From Elysia chlorotica (taxonomy: Eukaryota > Mollusca > Gastropoda > Plakobranchidae): a stretch of DNA of 64,000 nucleotides. The stretch spans positions 5,200-69,199 of the forward strand of contig RQTK01001091.1 in NCBI GenBank assembly GCA_003991915.1, given 5' to 3'. Below are positions 12,601-25,393 of this stretch, in pieces. The notes under the pieces are model-generated. The model searched no databases, was not told the DNA's origin, and saw only the letters and a list, made by a program, of their open reading frames with translations. Position 1 is the first letter of the stretch. Each line of letters opens with the position of its first letter. The translations under genes were made by a program, and so were the position numbers.

Positions 12601-12923
12601 AAAAGCTTCGGCCCATCTAGACAATTTTAGTAGTCTCTAGGTAGCAGTTAACGTACCACCTCTCTCCCATACCTTTCTCTATAGAGGGAGGGAGATAATT
12701 CTCTCCCTCTCTCCGGGTTTAACGTCTTCTAGGTTCCCCTCTTCCATACCCCTTGACTCAATTTAATGTATACCCGGACTAAGTCATTTTGAAGAGCTGT
12801 CTAGTCTTTATACAATGTATATCTAATTCTGTCTTGCCTGAGACAGACATAGTCAATCTTGTTCAGAACACCATACCTCTTAGCTCTGTTTTCGGTACTT
12901 TGATGACCTCTATATCTTTACTG
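9622..12923. other. No gene recognised
   Basis: Mostly AT-rich, unique sequence. A small imperfect hairpin of GA/CT-rich arms lies at about 12682-12712. No exon, RNA gene or transposon motif was recognised. Confidence 0.55.
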
Positions 12924-12990
12924 AAAGACAGACAGATAGACAGACAGACAGACAGACAGACTGACAGACAGACAGACAGACAGACAGACA
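12924..12990. repeat. (GACA)n microsatellite
   Basis: About 16 tetranucleotide GACA units with two interruptions. Confidence 0.95.
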
Positions 12991-13253
12991 TACGGATAGA
13001 GAGAATGAGGAAGATTTCGATTTTGAATCCGTAGAGTCGACCTCTTCACACACTCAAATTGAAAACGGCCTATTGAATAAGACATCTTTATAATCAACTT
13101 AACTTTGGAAATCAATTCGTTTACTTGTTTAGATCAATAGGGCTTTAAAAAAAAAAAAAGAAAAAGACATGCAATCTGCGCAGGCACACTTCTTTTAAAA
13201 AGAAAATCACTAACCTAATTTAAGGCTTCCTAGATTACGCAGGAGGATCATAT

Positions 13254-13314
13254 ATGGCAACGGGTTCCAAGACAAACATCTGACCATTTTATGTACTGCC
13301 ACATAGAGAAAGTG
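13254..13314 (-). mobile_element. SINE fragment (tRNA-SINE family of this window), body only
   Basis: The reverse complement contains TATGTGGCAGTACATAAAAT followed by GGTCAGATG and TTGG. This matches the central body of the SINE copies at 40462-40590 and 21783-21880. No tRNA-like head is present. Confidence 0.55.
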
Positions 13315-13576
13315 CGGACAACGGTAGGTTTCCCCCAAATGTTCACATGGGGACATGCTGCACTTTGATGCAGCTTGAAAGCGGATATATCCCTTTTACT
13401 CGTAGATTGTTTATTTTAAAGTGACTTTTTAAAATCGTTAACCTATTTGGGTAGTCTGTTTGCTGTTGCTCGTTTCCGTGGCATTCTTTACATGGAATGT
13501 AGGATGTAGGATGAGCAGGTAAGAAGCCCTGTGAAACCCTGACCCACATCACGAGCAGCGTTGGTCTCTGGGCTTT

Positions 13577-15008
13577 GTCTCAAGCATTTCCATGCATAAT
13601 TGATGGCCCCTCCCTTTAAAAAAAAACGGCTTTAGTCGCCCACGGGTGATTACCTGACAAGACTGAAAAAAGGGAACTGTGTGACAGAAAATCGAATAAT
13701 CTTCAAACCTCGACAGCATCTTTTTAAAGGAAAAAAGATCGAGTGTAATTTTAGGGAAACAAAAAGCAATTTTTTTTCTAAGTCTGTAGGCGGAGGATGC
13801 ATTTATTACGGACCTTTACCATTTGTAAGGAACAAATTAGAGCTGAGCTGCAAGAAAGATCAATGTAGATGAGACTAAGATTTATGTCACTGGGCTTAGG
13901 GGTGGCATATCTCATATATTTATATGTTTGTAAGATTAGTATCTATATTACAGTGAAGTTAAAGTGCACGGATTTCATTTTAGTTAACACCAACAACAAT
14001 AGTAACAACAACAACAGCAAAAACAAAAACAACATCAACATCAACAGCATTTGAACTACTAAGATGACAATTAAACAGTTTCGTTTCTTGAAAATGTCGT
14101 CTAAAAATATTAAACAAAAATGAGGTATGCCATTCTTTAAGCTTAATGACGGTATCTCGATGGGGGCGGGGATATGACGTGCATGTGTCCGTGCGAAGTC
14201 TTTCCCTCTAATGGCCTGAGATGACAAAAAAGTCCATTCAGCATAATGCAGTGCACTTCGAAAGAAATTTGTCTTTGTCATTCCAACTTTTTCCCAGAGT
14301 GTCGTTTATACGTCCGACAAGATTTAAATTTGAAATACGGCTGTTACACGCCCCCACCCACTGTTTCATCCATTAGATCAGAGTGGTTTCGTCACAAAAC
14401 AAGACAGACGTTCGTTAATACTTTATTTTCTTTGAATCTAGATTAACATTAGATTAACTATTATATAAGGTTATTCTTGTGCAAAAAGCGTCTAAAACAC
14501 TCTATATCAGGATATTTATTACCTTGGCTCTTGATTATGGAATTTTATATGACTTTGAATTACGTAAAATATTCCTTAAAAATAAAAAATAACCTTTAAG
14601 ATGCATAGAAAGAAACAATCGTAAAGGCATATATATATATATATATAAGTGGCATTACAAATAATTATTATAAGTGACATAGAGTGCGCAAGTATCATAT
14701 GTGAATTAAAAAGCGCAAAAATTTCAAACATGATAATAGGGAATTTTAATGTGACAGTTAGGATTCAAATGTGACGATAATAATGCAAATGTGCTGCTTA
14801 CTAGTAAGTGGTTCACGAGGCCTAACTAGTGACTACGGCTACTTAAAACTGAGGTAAGATTAAAGACGAAATCAGTTTTTAAGAAACTAATCAAAGTGGC
14901 CACAGTTATTGTTCCTAATGAGTCGGAACATTGCCGCTTGGAGGAAAACTATCTACATAGATCAAGGAAGAGATGACACGCACAGTAAAGAAACAGACAA
15001 TGAACACA
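13577..15008. repeat. Tandem duplication 1, first copy (parts A and B)
   Basis: A 1.43-kb unit starting GTCTCAAGCATTTCC. Part A (13577-14626) is repeated at 15009-16066. Part B (about 14627-15007, beginning with an (AT)n run and AGTGGCATTACAAATAATT) is repeated at about 17353-17731. The copies differ by scattered substitutions and small indels, mostly in a (CAA)n tract (about 13990-14043). Short frames at 13681-13872 and 14246-14446 are mirrored in the second copy, but they look non-coding. Confidence 0.95.
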
Positions 15009-16589
15009 GTCTCAAGCATTTCCATGCATAATTGATGGCCCCTTCCTAAAAAAAAAATCCGGCTTTAGTCGCCCACGGGTGATTACCTGACAGGACTGAA
15101 AAAAGGGAACTGTGTGACAGAAAATCGAATAATCTTCAAACCTCGACAGCATATTTTTAAAGCAGAAAAGATTGAGTGTAAGTTTAGGGAAACAAAAAGT
15201 AATTTTTTTTCAAAGTCTGTAGGCCGAGGATGCATTCATTACGAACCTTTACCATTTGTAAGGAACAAATTAGAGCTTAGCTGCAAGAAAGGTCAATAAG
15301 AGGAGACTAAGATTCATGCCACTGAGATTAGAGGGTGGCATATCTCATATATCTATATGTTTGTAAGATTAGTATCTATATTACAGTGAAGTTAAAGTGC
15401 ACGGATTTCATTTTAGTTAACATCAACAACAACAGCAACAACAACAACAACAACAACAAAAACAACATCAACATCAATTTCGAAGCATTTGTACTACTAA
15501 GATGACAATTAAACAGTTTCGTTTCTTGAAAATGTCGTCTAAAAATATTAAACAAAAATGAGGTATGCCATTCTTTGAGCTTAATGACGGTATCTCGATG
15601 GGGGCGGGGATATGACTTACATGGGTCCGTGCGAAGTCTTTCCCTCTAATGGCCTGAGATGACAAAAAAGTTCATCCAGCATAATGCAGTGCACTTCGAA
15701 AGAAATTTGTCTTTGTCATTCCAACTTTAACCCAGGGTGTCGTTTATATGTCCGACAAAATTTAAATTTGAAATACGGCTGCTACACGCCCCCACCCACT
15801 GTTTCATCCATTAGATCAGAGTGGTTTCGTCACAAAACAAGACAAACGTTCGTTAATGCTTTATTTTCTTTACATTGTCTGCATTAGATTAACGGTTATA
15901 TAAGGTTATTCTTGTGCAAAAAGCGTCTAAAACACTCTCTATCAGGTTATTTATTACCTTGGCTCTTGATTATAGAATTTTATAACTTTTGAATTACTTA
16001 AAATATTCCTTAAAAATAAAAGAATAAAACCTTTAAGATGCATAGAAGGAAACAATTGTAAAGGCACCCCAATTTGTACAAAATGTTTAAAAAAAAGAAG
16101 TTGTTTCAGTTCTATAATGTTTCCCTTTTTTAAACATTTATGAACTTGCCGTAATGTTCATCGAATTATAGCCTCGATGAATATTCATAACTGGCTGAAG
16201 TTTTGTGTGCAAATAGGTAATACTTCACTTAGGAAGAGGCACATTATTTATTTTCAAAGTAAAATAAAATAAAACACCCTCACTCCGGAATGTTAGTTTG
16301 ATTTTCTAACAATTTAAACGTGTTACAGAAGATACTTAAATTTAAAGAGGAACCCCCATTAATTTTAACCTACACTGCTGATTTAAATGTAGAGCAAAAA
16401 CAAAACAATCTCTGTATGGAATAAAAACTAGATTCCAATATTGTTGTGAGCCTTGAACAAAATAATCTAAAAGACAGAGATGTCTTTATGGAGCTGTCCA
16501 TGGGTTGTGTTGTTTCGTAAGTTTATTGCGCAATATAATTGGAGAATTATACATATAATAGGAAAGGTTGAGAAGGAGAGGCAGGGAGT

Positions 16590-16734
<145 letters not shown>

Positions 16735-17263
16735 TTAGAAGAAGAAAAAAAAACCTTCAAAGACAAAAAAGAACAAAACCGTCACAAAAATAACAAAAGC
16801 CAAAACCAAAAGAAAACAAAAAATAAACCCGAAAGAAGAACATAATTATGTGGTTCGAAGATAAATAGACTCTAGTTATACAATATCTCAGCTCCCCAGG
16901 TTAATGAGGGTTTGGCCTTTCAAGAAATCCCGATTTAGATAACAAGACAGACATCGGGCACAGTGAATTATATGTGTTTTCTTATAGAAGGTCCTACTTT
17001 AAGAAAGGTTTGATTTCTTGCAGTTGTTGTTGGATCTGAATAGGGTTATGAAAGTATCGCCATGAACACAATCATAGGCGTCTGCGACAAAAGAATATAT
17101 TTAAGGGAAAACGAGGGCAATAAACCTTCATTTCAAAAGAGGCTCCAATGTTTCGAAGAATTCCGATTACTAATCATTGAATTCCAGTATGATCATAAGG
17201 CGAGGAAAAAACAGCAACATGCAATATCCTCTTTGTGTCTTATAGATAAATTCTTTTTTGTTC

Positions 17264-17267
17264 ATGC

Positions 17268-17319
<52 letters not shown>

Positions 17320-17321
17320 CA
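17264..17321. repeat. (AT)n(GT)n microsatellite
   Basis: An AT run passing directly into a GT run near the right end of the 1.28-kb insertion. Confidence 0.93.
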
Positions 17322-18027
17322 AATAACATGTGTGAACTAAAAAGTAAAGGCATATATATATATATATATAAGTGGCATTACAAATAATTATTATAAGTGA
17401 CATAGAGTGCGCAAGTATCATATGTGAATTAAAAAGCGCAAAAAATTCAAACATGATAATAGGGAATTTTAATGTGACAGTTGGGATTCAAATGTGACGA
17501 TAATAATGCAAATGTGCTGCTTACTAGTAAGTGGTTCACGAGGCCTAACTAGTGACTACGGCTACTTAAAACTGAGGTAAGATTAAAGACGAAATCAGTT
17601 TTTAAGAAACTAATCAAAGTGGCCACAGTTATTGTTCCTAATGAGTCGGAACATTGCCGCTTGGAGGAAAACTATCTACATAGATCAAGGAAGAGATGAC
17701 ACGCACAGTAAAAGAAACAGACAATGAACACTCTGATAACTCCTCAATGGTGATTTACAAGAAACTGAGAGTTCGACTCCCAAACGTTCCTTATGTAACG
17801 AAATCTATTATAAGTAATAATGATAATTAGTTAAAACCCAGCTGATTACAAGGAAAGACACTAGGCTTAGAGAATTTCAGACAATAAAAAAAAATTTAAA
17901 GTCCTGACCATGCAATCTGGATGATGCAAAACATGCTGTGCTTTGACTTATTGTACGTGAATTAAGCAGGTATAAATCAGAGCACAAAGCGAACTCAGGA
18001 GCGAGTGGGTTTCGTTACCTCTAGGAA

Positions 18028-18200
18028 AGGGGCAATCTGGCGTAATGGTAGTGCACTGGGTTACCAATCACCAGGTCTGAACTCACGATTCGTCAAAATA
18101 ATTGTAATGTGACCAGCAGAGACGGGAGTCCTGGTAACCAACACTGCCTCGTGTGTTGCAACATGTACAAATTCCACACGTTAGTCTTAGTATCCTCCTT
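18028..18200 (+). mobile_element. tRNA-derived SINE, diverged copy
   Basis: The head CTGGCGTAATGGTAGTGCA resembles a pol III A box (TGGCNNAGTGG-like). GGTCTGAACTC about 35 bp later sits where a B box is expected. The following body (GTGACCAGCAGAGACGGGAG, then a CTCGTGTGTTGCAACATGTAC block) matches the SINE body at 38945-39040. It does not fold into a clean tRNA, so I call it a SINE and not a tRNA gene. Confidence 0.6.
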
Positions 18201-19057
18201 TGGAACCTAGGGGACGTTTAACTCGGGTTCAGGCAAGTCGCGGTTAGCTGTTGTGAGGGTGGTGCAAGGAAGGCTTGATTGGCACAAACTTTAAAATCGT
18301 AGTTTGCTGTTATGGTGGTTGGTGGCTTTGTGGCTTGATGGCATTGTGCAAGCAGGCACTGGAACAACCGTGACCTCTGACAGAAATTCAGCCTTGACAG
18401 AAATTCAGCCTATCTTCCTCAAACAGGCACACGTCGAACAAATGAGAACCCTAGATCATCTTGGTTAGCAGCTAACGTCAGTTTTCACCTCAGTAACAGA
18501 CCATATAATACCGCTGCATTGAGAGGAATACTTGCATATTTTGAAATAAATGCAACATATCTTGGCTTAGAAGTTATAAAATTATAATATAATTGTCAAT
18601 TATAATGTTATAGTCATGAAATTAATGAAAAACTGTTGTCAGCTGCCTTTTCATTTAAAAGTTTAAAATATTCTTGCCCAGTAAACTTAGTTCGCAGCCA
18701 TGAAAATTGTACCTAATCTTATTCTATGGAAACACAAATGCAATAATAATAAAATGGAAAAAGATAAAGTCAGATGTCATGGTAATATTTCCATATACTC
18801 TTCTCTCTTTTCAAGCAAAGGTTCCTGATGCTTCCCACAGTGGAGTCGGTCGGCGCGGTGGCCTACTTCTCCCCAGGAAACCTTTGTTTATCAGCATCTC
18901 AATAACCGGAATAGGACATTCACATATACATTTTGGGGAAGAGAAGGAAAGACAGTGAGACGTGTCAAAGCACAAAAAATAAACAAAGCCTCGTATTCCA
19001 CAACAACTCAGCATTGAACAATCAAACAGTGGATACATATTCACATGGCCGTGACTG
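18201..19057. other. No gene recognised
   Basis: AT-rich sequence between two SINE copies. A 21-bp local direct repeat (CAGAAATTCAGCCT...) occurs at about 18380-18410. Confidence 0.5.
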
Positions 19058-19301
19058 CACTGTGAAGGAGTGGAGCTAACTCTCTACTGCAAGTGATAGA
19101 GAGTAGGTCCACTTATCGGGAGGTCATTGGTTCGAAACCCGTTATCGTTCAAAAATGTATTTGTCCGATTTCATACCCTACTGGTTGAATGGGTGTAAGT
19201 ATAATAGGACCGACTGAGGCAGGAGTCATGGTCTCCTCGCACTGTTTCTGACGTCAGTGCTGAAGTTGGACCCTAATCAGCCAACTCACCAACTAACTCA
19301 A
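19058..19301 (+). mobile_element. tRNA-derived SINE, full-looking copy
   Basis: A B box is present as GGTTCGAAACC (about 19128-19139), preceded by a degenerate A-box region (GTGGAGCTAACTCTC). The body CGACTGAGGCAGGAGTCATG, GACGTCAGTGCTGAAGTTGG and the end CAGCCAACTCACCAACTAA follow. The layout tRNA head, conserved body and 3' tail is shared with the copies at 38890 and 40462. Confidence 0.7.
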
Positions 19302-21782
19302 CTGAGGTCTCCTATTTTAACGTCTCCCGTAGTTCTCTAATAAGGGATTCAATACGTCGATGAGTCCAAACCCTTGAAATCTGAGATCTGGTACTCTATG
19401 CCGTCTGTCTCAGCCAATAATTATGATACTCACACCTATCAAATCAGTGAGGAACGTAGTGGTTTGATCGGAATATACAATCCGGAAATTATTTATCTAT
19501 TGCCGTTCTCTTTATCGTAGCATCCCCCCCCCCTTTACTCTCACAAACGCAGCTTTTAGCAGTGAACACCGTGCACTGGTATATGTCGGTACTTACTATG
19601 TATACTTTGTAGTTACTGTCTTTGTGCCGAGTGGACTGTTATAGATAGTTGAAGTGGACATAAATCAAGCCACGGGATAATTCTCTCTTCATCGTGAGAC
19701 AATTTCCGCTTAAAAGCGTTGTTAAGAATTTCTATACACCATCTGCACAATGTTGTAAAAGGAAAAAAACAACAACATCCAATTACAGTCATCATGAGGG
19801 AAAACGAAAAGAAACCAGGAGTAAAGTGCCTTTATTGGAAAACTTAACATTCATTAATCAAGAAATCGAGAAGGCAAAAGCGACAAACGCCAAATTATAG
19901 GCTTAATACACAAATCTCCATTGTGGGTATCATCATTTCACGTGTTAGTGTCAAAGTGATTTCGAAGTAATAATTGTGACGCTTTTAGGCGGTCACGTTT
20001 TCACTTTGCGTGTTATCAAATATTGTACTAACATTAAAAACATCAACTTTCATTCAAAAGGTTATAACAAAATGTTAATACAGGAACATGATTCAAAAGT
20101 TAATCCTAATGCACCACTAGGTGTTGCCATAATAAGCAAATTAATCCTCGTGAGAGAAAATAGAAAGAAAGACAATAACAACAACAATAACAATAACACT
20201 AACAACAACAAAAACACCAACAATAATAACAACAAAATTAACAAAAGTAATGCAAACTGGTTGTTAGCTTGAATTACCCTTAGGTTGGTATTTTCTCATA
20301 ATTAGAACTAAAGATTTAACAAAAAATTATCCACCGTGCATTAAATAATATTTAAAAAATACTTTATCAATTATTATCGCACCTCTATAATGTTACTAAG
20401 TCAACACGTCATGCATTACTCAAAGAATTTTACTACGCGCCTTAAATCTCTTTTGATAAGTTTCACGCCCGTCCAAGTTTCCGTAGAATTCTTTATGGTG
20501 AAGGATACGAAAGCGATTATTGAGTGATCTTCCGGTGCTCTCAGATAATTTATATCGTCAGATCTTTGATTTATCTACTATCTTCTATGTTTTCGATCGT
20601 TGATCACCGCGGCAGCAATTATTATTGGTAAAAAAAAAAAAGAACGCCAATTATTGCAAGGCGATTTTAAGTGGGTTCAATTTTTCTACTAAAATTTGAG
20701 AGGAAAGCCGTGCTGTTTTTCTGATTTGTAGTTCTAGGGACATATTACATGTAGGTCAACCTACTTCCAAAATTATAAGCAAAGTTTTTTTTCTTTTCAA
20801 GGTAGCTGGCATGTCATGTGGTGTTAGAGTACAAGTACTAATGGAGGTGTACAACAAAGCTACTCCATCATTCTATTCGACACTTTTCTATCCAAGCACG
20901 CCTTGTGTGTAATGAATATGGCTCATTTTGTAAGTACGTACACATAATATTCACCTCTGAGGAAGAACGTAATGTTAGCTTAGAGAATGGACATTTTTTC
21001 ATGCATTAGAAACCACTATCAAATATCTCGCATTTGGAGCAAAATATATTTTATATCTCTTCCTGTTTTCCTCATGCTTTAGTGTGTAAGAACAAAGCGA
21101 ATAGCAGTTTGTGCTATTTCATGATTGGAGATATTATGATCAGTTCAAGAAGAAGCATTGATATAGTCACGCATGTTCCCATTTCGTCGAATGCCCGTGC
21201 TTAGTTTACTACAATCCGACATTTCCATCAGCTTCTACTGTATGTACTGCGTTTGTTTCCTTTGTTTTGCACGGATCAATCAACACGGAAAGGGGCAGGG
21301 TTCTGTGGTTGTATTGCGAGTGACAAAAACCTGTTGGGATTGAAATGCCAGTTTCAAAAACAGCGCAAATGTAAAGCATGTGTCCAGTGCGGTGTAGTTC
21401 TAAATTATTAGTTATGAATCATCGGTAAAATCTGGGGCAAATCGTCTCTACGATTCACTGTCCTCGTGTCGCTCTTTGGTAGGATCTCTACTTCTCCTCT
21501 ATGGCGTAGTGTACTTTTCTCCGTTTGAAATGCCCATGTTTTTCATTTTCTTTGAACTGTTTTAACAATATAGATATAACGTTTGCTCAACACATAGGAC
21601 AACCTGAGAGAGATACACATAGATAGATATTTAGATAGATGGATAGAAATATAGATACATAAAATAGAAAGAAAGATAGTGGACTCCAATAGAAACACTT
21701 GTGTAGCGGATATCAAGGCCAATATACCATGATTGGATGGTCTTTCACTATTGATCAACAGTTGTTGTTGTTGTTGTTGTTG
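19302..21782. other. No gene recognised
   Basis: AT-rich DNA holding an (AAC/AAT)n tract at about 20170-20260 and a short (TTG)n at 21761-21786. Small frames here are low-complexity or lack coding signals. Confidence 0.55.
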
Positions 21783-21880
21783 TTGAGTTGGTTTAACATC
21801 AGCACTATATAGGCTATATTGTAGACGTACCCCAAGATTGACGTCTGACAATTTTATGTGCTGCCACACATGAGACTAGG
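21783..21880 (-). mobile_element. SINE fragment, body and 3' end, minus strand
   Basis: The reverse complement reads GTCTCATGTGTGGCAGCACA, TAAAATTGTCAGACGTCAAT, ACAATATAGCCTATATAGTG and ends TTAAACCAACTCAACAAC. It matches the 40462-40590 copy along its whole length. The (TTG)n tract that follows is the complement of its A/C-rich tail. Confidence 0.75.
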
Positions 21881-22063
21881 CAGACACAAAAGTGAGGGAA
21901 AATGAGAGATTGAGAAGCTATAAACGCGGAGAAGTAAGAAGTTAAGACTGTAAGAGAATTGATTAATAAGCAACGCAAGGCAAAGGTATTAATAGTCGTT
22001 TTAAAGGAGATACATTTCAAAGCACTCGTATAGGCATTGAATTGAACGGTCAGATGAGTCTAT

Positions 22064-22064
<1 letters not shown>

Positions 22065-22137
<73 letters not shown>
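22065..22137. repeat. (AG)n microsatellite
   Basis: Pure AG dinucleotide run of about 36 units. Confidence 0.97.
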
Positions 22138-22139
<2 letters not shown>

Positions 22140-22598
22140 AAACATGAGGAAAGATTGGAGAAGTAAAAAATGACTTGTTAAACAACTGCTTATAGTTATA
22201 TTATACGAACTTTTTTTTCTCCACTCCAGATGTAAAAATACACACGCCCTGACTATCAGGTGCAAAATGTACAGTTTTCTCCCTAACCGCCTTGAAGTAT
22301 TTTAATAAGACTTGTTTTTATGATGTAATGAGAGGTAAATGAAAAGTCATTTACAAGCATTTAAAAGTCGTTTCAAAATCTTGTTTTTATATTTTAGTGG
22401 GAGGACTAAATGAAATCTTTGCTGAAGACTTCTTACAAAAAGCAACTTTGCTACTTTCGTACAGGCGTCCTTGTCCCTTAAGCTTCATCGCTGTGAAGTA
22501 TTTTCCCCTCTGTCTCAATTTTCTTCCATGGTGTCACCTTGATCAAGATCTAAATAAGGGCAGAGGCAACGCACCCAGGGCTGTTCTGTGCGAGATCC

Positions 22599-22972
22599 CT
22601 GGTCTAAACTTGCCCTCACAGACGTGACAAAGTGGCTTAATTAGCACAAGCCTGTGGGCCTCCACTGTAACTCATGGTAGTTAACTCGCATTCTGGCGAG
22701 TATATTAAGGAGTAGGATTTAGTGCTTGGTATGGTCGAAGAAGAGCTAGAATTAGAATTCCATAGCTAAAATAAATTGGTAAAGAAACCTTAGTTTGAAA
22801 AAAAAATCGAGGCGAGATTGAATTAAATAAGTAAAAGTGAATGAGCTTGGTACGTAACTGATGGTCATAGTCCTTCTGTCAATTGGTAAAAATATTGTTG
22901 TCTTAGTTACTACTTTTTAAAAATTTATTGAAAATTTTCTGACGGGTTATTTATTCCCGAATTCTTAATCTC

Positions 22973-23040
<68 letters not shown>

Positions 23041-24917
23041 TTACTCTCTCGTAATTTACTTTCCTCAACACCCACACACTACCGCCCACCCATAATACAT
23101 GTACTAAAGAAAAAGAAAAACAAAAACAAATTAAAATAAACCACATGAAAATTCCATGTTCATACTTAGTACGTTCTATGACATATGGGAAATATTTAGC
23201 AAGGGAGAAACTTACTTTGGAGCGAAAAGTGAAATGTACGTGGGTTGAAGAAAATGTCGTATTTGGTTACCAAAACCGTAACGGAAAGTTCCTTTTGATC
23301 TGATCACGACTTTGGACTCTACCGTCATGTCCGTTTCTGGAAAAGCAGATTCTTAAGATGTGTGTCAGTATATACACGCTAATCTATTGCTTCACTGTCT
23401 GAAGAATTAATACTTTTGTCAGACAATGTTATATTATGTCATTCCTTTCTCTGGTGAGAAAGAACCAGGGAGATTGTGCCTATCCTGTATAATTGGCTTC
23501 GTTCACGAACCATAGCACGGTGGATGGATCCAGTCCTTCTCAGGTTTTTTACCATTATACACTCGCTACTAATTCAGTGCTTATGAGCTGTGCAGTGTCT
23601 TTGAAAAATACAATTTCTGACTAGCAAGTCTTCAGTGAATAATAGTTCCATAGCTCACTGGTGCAAACAACTTTTTGTTTGGCATCTAGAAATTCAGGAG
23701 TTAAAGCCGATGTGTTGAAAATCCTTTAAACATTAAACTAAAACAGAAGTAAACAAACTTGGAGTGCTAAATCTATTCGAAAAATATTATTTAAAAGAGT
23801 TTGATCATATCCCATGACAACCCCGAAATATTATTTTAATTACTCTGCATTTATTACAAATATTAGTGTAAAAATGTTGCAACAAATCTTAGTGGTGTAA
23901 TAATTTTTGCAATTAAAAAAAAAATATTCAGACCTTTCATTATTCAGAGACAAGCGTATTGTAATATACACTCGAGGTAATAAGACACGCTTTCCGATAG
24001 ATTAACCTACACTGTACTAAGAAAAAGACATAAGTAGATTGAGAAAGAAAGCGCGAAAGAATCCCTAAAAGTAAAAGTGTTGAAAAGTATAAAAAGAGAG
24101 AAAGCGAACAAGAGATAGAAATAAGGAAACAGTTAAAAGAAGCGCGTCAAACTTAACATAACACAAAAAGATCAACAACCCGCAAAGAAAAAGGCAGGTG
24201 AATCTAAGTGCCAATTGTATTAAAGGCATGCTAAGCATGTACCCTTTGCAGTTCAAACAAACACAACAGTTCTCACCCCCTAATGACTTGTATGACAACG
24301 AGTGACCTCCCTCAATTCTCTGGCATTTTTCTGGCACTGATAGCTTGCATTTGTCTCTACGATTATACGTATATCTGTTTTTTTTGGGAAGACATTTTTT
24401 GGCCTCAAAATATTGTAATTATGTTATAACTGTGTAACATGAATACACATAATTTCATGTACATTTTTTCCTTTTGACTATCCCACAAAATTTCACAAGC
24501 CTTAAGTTTGCCCAAGAGCATCTGTGGTTCATTCAAAAAGACAATTTTGGAAATTAGTCAAAATACAAGCTAGCAAATTCGGTTACCTTATTTTTTGCTT
24601 TTAAATTTGACTAGAGATCCCAAATAAAGGTGGGCACTCCGCTTTATGCAATTGGAATATGAATCCAAAGTAAATTCTAACTAGCACATATTATGAAAGC
24701 AGAAAGAAATCAATGTTTCAGCCACAACTTTTACTTAACATCACCAGTTAAATATATTAAAACTTGGGTAAAACTATATGGAAAATACTAGGTTGGTGAA
24801 CTTTGAAATTCAGCGGTGAGCGTTTGGTGTGTATTGAAAAATTCGACAAATACTAAATGAAATCAAGCTTTGGCAGTGGTTGAGGTGGCTATTTCAAATC
24901 TTTTTTTTTTTTTTTTA
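22599..24917. repeat. Tandem duplication 2, first copy
   Basis: A 2.3-kb unit starting CTGGTCTAAACTTGCCCTC and ending in a TTTGAGGTGGCTATTTCAAA-type sequence and a T run. It is repeated head to tail at 24918-27359. It contains a (CT)n microsatellite at 22967-23050. A 90-codon minus-strand frame (24065-24337) is kept in both copies with two changes. It has a hydrophobic, Leu/Phe-rich C-terminal half but no recognised family, and I do not call it a gene. Confidence 0.95.
22967..23050. repeat. (CT)n microsatellite
   Basis: CT run inside duplication 2, first copy. The equivalent array in the second copy is longer and interrupted. Confidence 0.95.
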
Positions 24918-25339
24918 CTGGTCTAAACTTGCCCTCACAGACGTGACAAAGTGGCTTAATTAGCACAAGCCTGTGGGCCTCCACTGTAACTCATGGTGGT
25001 TAACTCGCATTCTGGCGAGTATATTAAGGAGTAAGATTTAGTGCTTGGTATGGTCGAAGAAGAGCTAGAATTAGAATTCCATAGCTAAAATAATTTGGTA
25101 AAGAAGCCTTAGTTTAAAAAAAAAATCGACGCGGGATTAAATTAAATAAGTAAACGCGAATGAGCTTGGTACATAACCAAGGCATCCAAAAATGTGAACG
25201 CCTTGTACACAACTGATGGTCATAGTACTTCTATCTATTGGTAAAATATTGTTGTCTTAGTTACTACTTTAAAAAAAAATTATTGAAAATTTTCTGACGG
25301 GTTATTTATTCCCGAATTCTTAATCTCTCTCTCTCTCTT

Positions 25340-25393
<54 letters not shown>

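Noticed and set aside
12682..12712. Small GA/CT hairpin
   Set aside because: A 12-bp imperfect stem in a purine/pyrimidine-biased stretch is expected by chance.
18028..18100. A tRNA gene
   Set aside because: A- and B-box-like words are present, but the arms do not pair into a tRNA and the sequence continues into the SINE body.
19058..19145. A tRNA gene
   Set aside because: Good B box, but a poor A box, no acceptor stem, and a shared SINE body directly downstream.
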